Below are positions 12,431-17,203 of a stretch of DNA of 17,203 bases, one piece after another. Origin of the DNA: CAIXOZ01 sp046091285 (GTDB taxonomy: Bacteria > Cyanobacteriota > Cyanobacteriia > PCC-6307 > Cyanobiaceae); contig JBJTBH010000169.1 of the NCBI GenBank assembly GCA_046091285.1, positions 1 through 17,203 on the forward strand, in the 5' to 3' direction. The notes beneath the pieces are model-generated. The model was not told the origin of the DNA and ran no database searches. It saw only the letters and a list, made by a program, of their open reading frames with translations. The number at the start of each line of letters is the position of its first letter. Positions within the stretch are counted from its first letter, which is position 1. Made by a program: the position numbers and the translations under genes.

Positions 12431-13447
12431 TCAGCAGATGCGTGGCAGCAGCTCCCCACTCGGGGGCTGCTGCCTTCGTTGCGTCTGAAGAGCGGTATGA
12501 AGGATCACCTCTCCCAGGCCTGTGCCTGAGGAATTGACGACCGTTCCGATCACCCGTCCTCCGGCCGGCCGCAACACCGCCAGAGCCGCTGACAGCGCAG
12601 ACGCAGGAACGAAGGCCACAAACCGGCCTTCACAGGCCAGGTGCAGGGGATCAAGCCCCAGGATCTGACAACCGCAGATCACCGCTTCTGCGATCGGTAG
12701 ATCCTCCTCCTCGATCCGGAAGCACCAACCGCCCACGTCCGCCAGCTCCTGCAGCACCATCGCCAGGCCCCCGCGGGTCAGATCCCGCAGGCAATGGAGC
12801 GGAATCCTCCTCTTCAGCAGCGCCTCGACCTGGGGCCAGAGCGGCGCGCAATCGCTTCCCACCGGAGGAACAAGGTCCAGTCCGTGGCGGCAAGCCAATA
12901 TCGCCAGACCATGGCGGCCGAGATCGCCACTGACAAGGATCCGATCACCGGCCTGGATGCGCGAGGGATCGATCGCCTCCGGACTTTCGATCACACCGAT
13001 GCCGCTGGTGCTCAGGAACAGGCCATCACCCTTCCCGCGTTCGACGACCTTGGTGTCGCCGGTTTCAATCGTGACCCCACACAGGCGACTCGCCCGCACG
13101 ATCGAGGCGATGATCCGCCGCAACAGCACCAGCGGCAGACCCTCCTCAAGAATCACCGCCAGGCTCAGGTAACGCGCCCTGGCCCCCGCCATCGCCAGAT
13201 CATTGGCGGTGCCGATCACCGCCAGGCTGCCGATGTCGCCTCCGGGAAACTCCAGCGGCTGCACCACCGTGCTGTCGACCGTGAAGGCCAGCGCACCTCG
13301 GCAGTCGGCCAGAACCGAAGCATCATGAAGAACCCTGGCGGGATCGGCATAAAGCCGGCGAAATTCCGCATCAATCAGCTCCCGCATCAAGGTGCCGCCT
13401 CCGCCATGGCCCAGGCGGATCAGGGGTTGGATCTCCGGAGATCTCAT
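12431..13447 (-). CDS. hypE: HypE, carbamoyl dehydratase for hydrogenase maturation, 338 aa
   Basis: HypE takes the carbamoyl group from HypF onto its C-terminal Cys and dehydrates it with ATP to a thiocyanate, the source of the CN ligands of the [NiFe] centre. The protein has the AIR-synthase-like (PurM) fold: early glycine loop IRLGHGGGGTLMRELI, ATP-site region FTVDSTVVQPLEFPGGDIGS, GTANDLAMAGARARYLS, TGDTKVVERGKGDGLF, and CLRDLTRGGLAMVLQELA. It ends in exactly LPRIC, the conserved tail with the catalytic Cys338. ATG 13447 overlaps the hypD stop as ATGA, implying translational coupling; the longer frame from GTG 13468 would run into hypD. Last gene of hypFCDE, convergent with pstS. Full length and apparently functional. 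Confidence 0.95.
   Translation of the reverse strand: MRSPEIQPLIRLGHGGGGTLMRELIDAEFRRLYADPARVLHDASVLADCRGALAFTVDSTVVQPLEFPGGDIGSLAVIGTANDLAMAGARARYLSLAVILEEGLPLVLLRRIIASIVRASRLCGVTIETGDTKVVERGKGDGLFLSTSGIGVIESPEAIDPSRIQAGDRILVSGDLGRHGLAILACRHGLDLVPPVGSDCAPLWPQVEALLKRRIPLHCLRDLTRGGLAMVLQELADVGGWCFRIEEEDLPIAEAVICGCQILGLDPLHLACEGRFVAFVPASALSAALAVLRPAGGRVIGTVVNSSGTGLGEVILHTALQTQRRQQPPSGELLPRIC
12444..12474 (+). terminator. Strong hairpin after pstS, inside hypE 3' end
   Basis: GGCAGCAGC-T-CCCC, loop ACTC, GGGG-GCTGCTGCC: 13 pairs with a single bulged T. It lies about 70 bp after the pstS stop and likely ends pstS transcription, though only TTCGTT follows, a weak U-tract. The same bases encode the last codons of hypE on the other strand. 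Confidence 0.6.
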
Positions 13448-14601
13448 GCCCGACTCCGGTAGTGCCACCAGGCGGCACAGGCCCCCTCATCCGACACCAT
13501 CGGAGCCCCGAGCGGATCCGCGGGCGTGCAGGATGTCCCGAAGGAAGGGCAGTCGCAGGGCAGGGATCGCCCCTGGAGCACCTCCGCCGCCCGGCAGAGA
13601 AGCGGGCCGGAGGATCGTTCCAGAGTCTGATCGTCCTGGCTCCGCGTCTGGAGCAACGGGGCGAGAGCCCAGGCCGTGGCGCCATGGTTGAGGCTCTGGC
13701 GAGCATCAAAACGGGCGTAAGGACCGCACAGGGCCAGTCCGCCGCCACGAATCAGCCCCAAGCCGCGCCAGTTCAGATCAATCGGTGTGAAAACCTCCGC
13801 CAGCAGGGCCCGAGCCTTTGGGTTGCCCTCGGGATGGACAACCGAGGGGTAGGCGTTCACAACACCATGCCGGCCGCGGTCCAGCATCCCTTTCGCCAGA
13901 GCCAGGGCCTGCTCGATGGGACCTGGCCGGAAGCCGGCCACCACCATCGGCCGACGATGCGCCTGCGCCAGCGCCTCGATATCCGCCAGCCCGATGATGC
14001 TGCAGACATGGCCAGGGGCCAGAAAGGCATCCAGGGCTGCTCCGGGCTGCTCGAGCAGGGCCGCCATCGCTGGCACCACGCGCACATGGGCGACCAACAG
14101 GTGCAGATTGCTCTGGTCGAGCGCCTGCAGCTGTCGGGCCAGCACGGCGGTCGCCGGGGCGGTGGTTTCGAAACCGACGGCCAGCAGCACCACCTGACGG
14201 TGCGGCTGCTCCAACGCCAGCTGCAGGGCCTGCAGCGGCTGGGTGATCAACCGCACATCGGCACCAGCGGCCCGCAGGCTGAGCAGATCCTGCGTGCTGG
14301 GATCACGTCCATCCTCACGCGGCACCGGAACCCGCAGCATGTCGCCATAGGTGCAGAGAATCACCTCCGGGCAGCAGGCCAGAGCCTGGGCCGCCTGCAG
14401 ACTCGCCGTCGGTGTCACGCAGACCGGGCAGCCGGGTCCGTGAATCAGGGTCAGCCCCTCGGGCAGCCGTTGGTCGAGACCCCAGCGCAGGATGGCGTGG
14501 GTCTGACCGCCGCAGACCTCCATCACGTTCCGGCGGCTGCCACCGTCAGGGCTGCCACCGCTGTTGCTGATGAGGCTGGCGCTGGTGACGCTGTTGCTCA
14601 T
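13444..14601 (-). CDS. hypD: HypD, Fe-S scaffold of hydrogenase Fe(CN)2CO assembly, 385 aa
   Basis: HypD, with HypC, holds the iron while CN and CO ligands are attached, and carries a [4Fe-4S] cluster. Landmarks: MEVCGGQTHAILRWG with C30, IHGPGCPVCVTP with C58 and C61, VGFETTAPATA, FRPGPIEQALALAKGM, NAYPSVVHPEGNPKARALL, RGLGLIRGGGLAL, and the Cys-rich C-terminal region SLPCDCPSFGTSCTPADPLG. Two deviations are seen: the usual GACMVSSEGAC reads GAPMVSDEGAC, and the usual C-x-x-C before EVLxG reads CRAA. ATG 14601 overlaps the hypC stop as ATGA. Otherwise full length. The ligand loss may affect the cluster or reflect a lineage variant. Confidence 0.95.
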   Translation of the reverse strand: MSNSVTSASLISNSGGSPDGGSRRNVMEVCGGQTHAILRWGLDQRLPEGLTLIHGPGCPVCVTPTASLQAAQALACCPEVILCTYGDMLRVPVPREDGRDPSTQDLLSLRAAGADVRLITQPLQALQLALEQPHRQVVLLAVGFETTAPATAVLARQLQALDQSNLHLLVAHVRVVPAMAALLEQPGAALDAFLAPGHVCSIIGLADIEALAQAHRRPMVVAGFRPGPIEQALALAKGMLDRGRHGVVNAYPSVVHPEGNPKARALLAEVFTPIDLNWRGLGLIRGGGLALCGPYARFDARQSLNHGATAWALAPLLQTRSQDDQTLERSSGPLLCRAAEVLQGRSLPCDCPSFGTSCTPADPLGAPMVSDEGACAAWWHYRSRA

Positions 14602-14819
14602 CGGTCCTCCACCAGGCAGAGAGCGAACCCGACGTGCACGAGCACCCGATCTCCAGGGCGGGCCTCAGGCAGGCCGGCCAGGCTCACCAGCTGGCGCACG
14701 CCACCGAAATCCACCTGAGCAACGCGCCAGAGCCCGTCCTCCTCCTCACCGGCTTCCGGCGGCGGGGCTTCCGCCGACCTGGTGATCGCCACGATCCGGG
14801 CGGGGGTGGCCAGACACAT
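14598..14819 (-). CDS. hypC: HypC, hydrogenase maturation chaperone, 73 aa
   Basis: Small OB-fold chaperone that works with HypD in assembling and delivering the Fe(CN)2CO unit to the hydrogenase large subunit. It starts MCLATPARIVAI with the essential Cys2 directly after the initiator Met, continues with an acidic loop EAGEEEDG, then WRVAQVDFGGVRQLVSLAGL and GDRVLVHVGFAL, the standard HypC core. ATG 14819, with GAGG about 8 bp upstream, lies 28 bp after the hypF stop. The stop overlaps the hypD start codon. Length is normal for the family. Confidence 0.95.
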   Translation of the reverse strand: MCLATPARIVAITRSAEAPPPEAGEEEDGLWRVAQVDFGGVRQLVSLAGLPEARPGDRVLVHVGFALCLVEDR

Positions 14820-14847
14820 CGGAGGCCTCAGATCCATCCCTGCCGGT

Positions 14848-15273
14848 CTAGGAATGGAGACCGGATCCGGATGGCCCCGCATCGGCAGCGATCTGACGGC
14901 GCCATGCGGCGATCTGCCCCAGGGCCAGACCACCGTCATGGCAGGGCAGCTGCTCTGACCAGAAGGGCTGAAGACCACGCCGGCGCAGCTCGGTGGCGGT
15001 GTGCCGCAACAGAGCGGCGTTCTGAAAGCAGCCCCCCGCCAGGGCCACCCGCACCACAGGCCCGGTGGTGGCCCCGGAGTCGGGCTGAAGCGCCTGAAGC
15101 GCCTGAACCGCCAGCTCCGCCAGGGCCGCGGCCAGCGATTGATGGAACTGTGCCGCCAGCGTCTCGACCGCAAGGCCGGCAGCGCTCTGCTCCAGACTCG
15201 AAAGCAGCCAGGGGCGCCAGTCGAGCTGCCACAGGCCGTTCTGCTGATGCACGGTCATCGGTTGCACCGGCAC
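14848..15273 (-). pseudogene. hypF: HypF C-terminal part, downstream of in-frame TAG
   Basis: Same reading frame as the upstream hypF part, separated from it by one TAG codon at 15274-15276. The region encodes the end of the Kae1/YgjD-like carbamoyltransferase domain: WQLDWRPWLLSSLEQSAAGL, VETLAAQFHQSLAAALAELA, VRVALAGGCFQNAALLRHTA and CHDGGLALGQIAAW, all recognisable HypF. It could be made separately from the GTG at 15273, directly after the TAG, or only by readthrough. If neither happens it is dead. No Shine-Dalgarno is apparent at that GTG. The stop lies 28 bp before hypC. Confidence 0.8.
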
Positions 15274-15294
15274 CTACACCGACACCGGCACCGC
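15265..15294 (-). repeat. hypF: Hexanucleotide repeat (CACCNN)5 carrying the hypF stop codon
   Basis: On the plus strand five units CACCGG, CACCTA, CACCGA, CACCGG and CACCGC follow one another. On the coding strand this reads GCG GTG CCG GTG TCG GTG TAG GTG CCG GTG, encoding alternating Val. The premature TAG is one of the variable units and differs from TCG by a single base. Confidence 0.85.
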
Positions 15295-17203
15295 GGTCTT
15301 TCCCGGAGACCCGGCACCGGCGGCAGCGCAACGACGATCACGGGCAGCAGCCCCTTCCAGCCACAGCCCCCCCTGCCCCTCGAAGCTCAGGATCTGGACC
15401 AGACCGAGCAGAGAGGCGACGCCATCAAACAGGCGACCGAGGCTCGTGCAGGCAGGACTGTTGCAGTGAGTCGCGATCGCCGCCAGCAGCAGAGCCCGCT
15501 CCGCCGCTGTGAAGGCGTTCCGGACCTGGCTGGCGCCAGGGTGCTGCACCAGAGCCGGATCAAGGCCAGCCAGCAGACCAAGGGCGCAGCGTCGTGGTTC
15601 CCGGCAGGCCAGCTCCGCACCAGGCAAGGCAAACGGAAGCAGCCCCCCCAGTCGGCGGATCGGTCCCGGCCCTCCGGGCACCAGCAGCACTTCACATCCC
15701 CGCACCACGACCCGGCGGTCGGCTGGATCAGAACCGACCCCATCAGCGCAGAGCAGCAGCATCGGTCCCCTGAGACCATGCTCCGCAAGCACCGCCAGGC
15801 CATGGGCCTGGTGATGGGGCACCCGCAGGCAGCGGTGCGATCCGAGCCGCTGGGCCAGCTGGGCACTGCGGTAGCCCGGATGGGCATCGCAGACGATCCG
15901 TTCCCGCGCCTCGGGGTGCGTCTCGAGGACGGCAAGAACGTCAGCTTCGAACCGCATCCCATGGCGGGGGTGATCGAGGGTGCCGAAGGGTGCCGCCAGC
16001 CACAGCTGCTGATCGATCGCCAGGGCCGGAGCACTTTTGAGATCGGCCCCGAGGGCCAGCACAGCGCCGTCCGTTCCCGCACTGACCGCATCATCGACAG
16101 CGGCAGGAATCGGAATCGATTCCGGGACGTACCCCCGAGCGCGACGCAACACCCGCGGCCGGCCCTCGATCACCTGGGCGACGGAATCATCCAGAGGCCG
16201 GACGATGGTCCGATCGTGCAGCAGCACCCCATCGGCGATGCCTTCAAGCCCGGCTTCCGCTTCTTCAGAGCTGATCCACATCGGTTCGCCGTGACGATTG
16301 GCCGAAGTGGCGACCAGCGGTGCTCCAAAACCCTCCCCCAACCGGCGATGCAGGCCGGAGGCCGGCAACATCATCCCCAGGCCCGGCGCCCCATCGGCGA
16401 TGCCGGGCCAGAGCCGGCTGGCATCAGCAGTCCTCCGTCGCGGCACCACGACGATCGGTGCCGCTGGCGCCTGCAGCAGCCGTCGTTCAGCCGGGCTGAT
16501 CGTGACGGCGGCCCCAAGCGCCTCCACGGAAGCGACCAGCAGGGCCAGGGGCTGATGGGGGCGATGTTTCCGCTGCCGCAGACGCTCGATCGCCCGGTGG
16601 TGACGGGCATCCACCCGCAGCTGGAAGCCGGCGATGCCCTGCAGCGCCAGGATTCCCCCCCGATGCAGCAGCGCCAGCGCCAGCCTCAGCGGATCGCCCG
16701 CCGTCGACGAGCCGATCCAGCGCAGTCGTGGCCCACAGGCCGGGCAGCTGATCGTTTCACAATGGAAACGCCGGCAGCCGGGATCAGCAGCCTCGCGACG
16801 ACAGGCCGGGCAGAGCGGCAGCGGTCCAAGGCTGGTGTTGACCCGAAGAAACGGCATGGCGGTGCTGATCGCATACCTGGGACCGCAGTCGCAGCAACCG
16901 ATGAATGGGTCGTGATAGCGACGGTTGCCCGGATCGTTGAACTCCTGCCAGCAGCGGCGACAGGGGGCCCGATCCGCCCGCAGACCCTGCGCCAGCCAAC
17001 CGTCAGCGAGTGGCTGACCGTCCTGAGACGAATCACTGCCGACGATCCGCAGACCGACGGATGTCGATCCCTGACCAGGGGGCAGCCGATCGAGGTGCCC
17101 ATCCCCTCGCGCACCGGCTACACGCTCCTGCCGGGCGAGGTACAGCCGCCGCGGTGAAAACCCGCGCGGGCGCGGCCCCGGGGCCCGCCCCCGTGCCGTT
17201 TTG
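15274..17203 (-). CDS. hypF: HypF, carbamoyltransferase, 5' truncated by window, ends at premature TAG
   Basis: HypF makes the carbamoyl-adenylate from carbamoyl phosphate and passes it to HypE. The visible part runs from the window end without a start. It holds two zinc-finger pairs (APCRRCWQEFNDP and GCCDCGPRYAI; then LCPACRREA and ISCPACGPRL), a YrdC-like ATP domain (LHRGGILALQGIAGFQLRVD), and a Kae1-like domain with DAHPGYRSAQLAQRL, VPHHQAHGLAVLAEHG and TSLGRLFDGVASLLGL. The frame stops at TAG 15274-15276, while homologous sequence continues in frame beyond. The normally conserved DGTGYGxDGxxWGGE block is altered (CADGVGSDPADRRVV). The N-terminal acylphosphatase domain is not recognisable; it lies mostly beyond the window or is lost. 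First gene seen of hypFCDE. Confidence 0.85.
   Translation of the reverse strand, partial: KTARGRAPGPRPRGFSPRRLYLARQERVAGARGDGHLDRLPPGQGSTSVGLRIVGSDSSQDGQPLADGWLAQGLRADRAPCRRCWQEFNDPGNRRYHDPFIGCCDCGPRYAISTAMPFLRVNTSLGPLPLCPACRREAADPGCRRFHCETISCPACGPRLRWIGSSTAGDPLRLALALLHRGGILALQGIAGFQLRVDARHHRAIERLRQRKHRPHQPLALLVASVEALGAAVTISPAERRLLQAPAAPIVVVPRRRTADASRLWPGIADGAPGLGMMLPASGLHRRLGEGFGAPLVATSANRHGEPMWISSEEAEAGLEGIADGVLLHDRTIVRPLDDSVAQVIEGRPRVLRRARGYVPESIPIPAAVDDAVSAGTDGAVLALGADLKSAPALAIDQQLWLAAPFGTLDHPRHGMRFEADVLAVLETHPEARERIVCDAHPGYRSAQLAQRLGSHRCLRVPHHQAHGLAVLAEHGLRGPMLLLCADGVGSDPADRRVVVRGCEVLLVPGGPGPIRRLGGLLPFALPGAELACREPRRCALGLLAGLDPALVQHPGASQVRNAFTAAERALLLAAIATHCNSPACTSLGRLFDGVASLLGLVQILSFEGQGGLWLEGAAARDRRCAAAGAGSPGKTAVPVSV

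Noticed and set aside
13462..14718. 418-aa open frame on the plus strand
   Set aside because: Antisense to hypD and hypC, both with clear family motifs; the composition is shadow-like.
15001..17157. 718-aa open frame on the plus strand
   Set aside because: It is antisense to hypF, whose zinc-finger, YrdC and Kae1 motifs are unmistakable. The plus-strand product is Arg/Gln/Pro-rich without domains, typical of antisense frames in GC-rich DNA.

Overview
The window looks like chromosome of a GC-rich unicellular picocyanobacterium of the Synechococcus/Cyanobium group. The basis is two high-light-inducible (Hli) chlorophyll-binding proteins, several proteins whose sequence style is typical of cyanobacteria (the peroxiredoxin-like protein with QLGDFDSLEYAQ, the short photolyase-like protein), four copies of the cyanobacterial HIP1 octamer GCGATCGC (3081, 5386, 7310, 15473), and a [NiFe]-hydrogenase maturation operon. 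No rRNA, tRNA, CRISPR array or transposase was found.

Layout. 1-481: no gene; an uninterrupted array of 49 degenerate pentanucleotides (156-400) and an intrinsic terminator. 482-997 (-): a compact operon of Hli protein, a 38-aa single-span membrane protein and a second Hli protein, with a candidate HLR1/RpaB site just upstream. 1160-2719 (+): a photolyase/cryptochrome-family protein. 2706-5591 (-): a run of DUF393 thiol-disulfide protein, a 32-aa membrane peptide, an FeS-BCP/(6-4)-photolyase-like protein lacking the usual Fe-S cysteines, and a peroxiredoxin-like protein. Together, 0.5-5.6 kb reads as a light, UV and oxidative-stress cluster. 5665-6090 (+): a secreted MliC-like protein. 6190-6660 (-): a conserved-looking hypothetical. 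6830-8077 (+): a CPA2 cation/proton antiporter. 8209-8640 (-): Hsp20. 8911-9705 (+): a secreted protein with six 13-residue elastin-like repeats. 9806-10461: two small uncharacterised genes, convergent. 10679-11092 (+): a zinc-ribbon (DUF723-like) gene with a heptamer repeat, probably foreign and damaged. 11396-12376 (+): PstS, preceded by a good Pho box.

12431-17203 (-): hypF-hypC-hypD-hypE, tightly packed (two ATGA overlaps). HypF, HypC, HypD and HypE together build the Fe(CN)2CO group of [NiFe]-hydrogenases. HypE keeps its essential C-terminal Cys and HypC its Cys2, but hypF is interrupted by one in-frame TAG that falls inside a hexanucleotide repeat, and some usual HypF and HypD motif residues are altered. 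The 5' end of hypF lies beyond the window.

The points most worth following are the hypF amber codon, the Fe-S-less photolyase-like protein in its redox operon, the two tiny membrane proteins embedded in photoprotection operons, the pentanucleotide array, and the HLR1 and Pho-box assignments.
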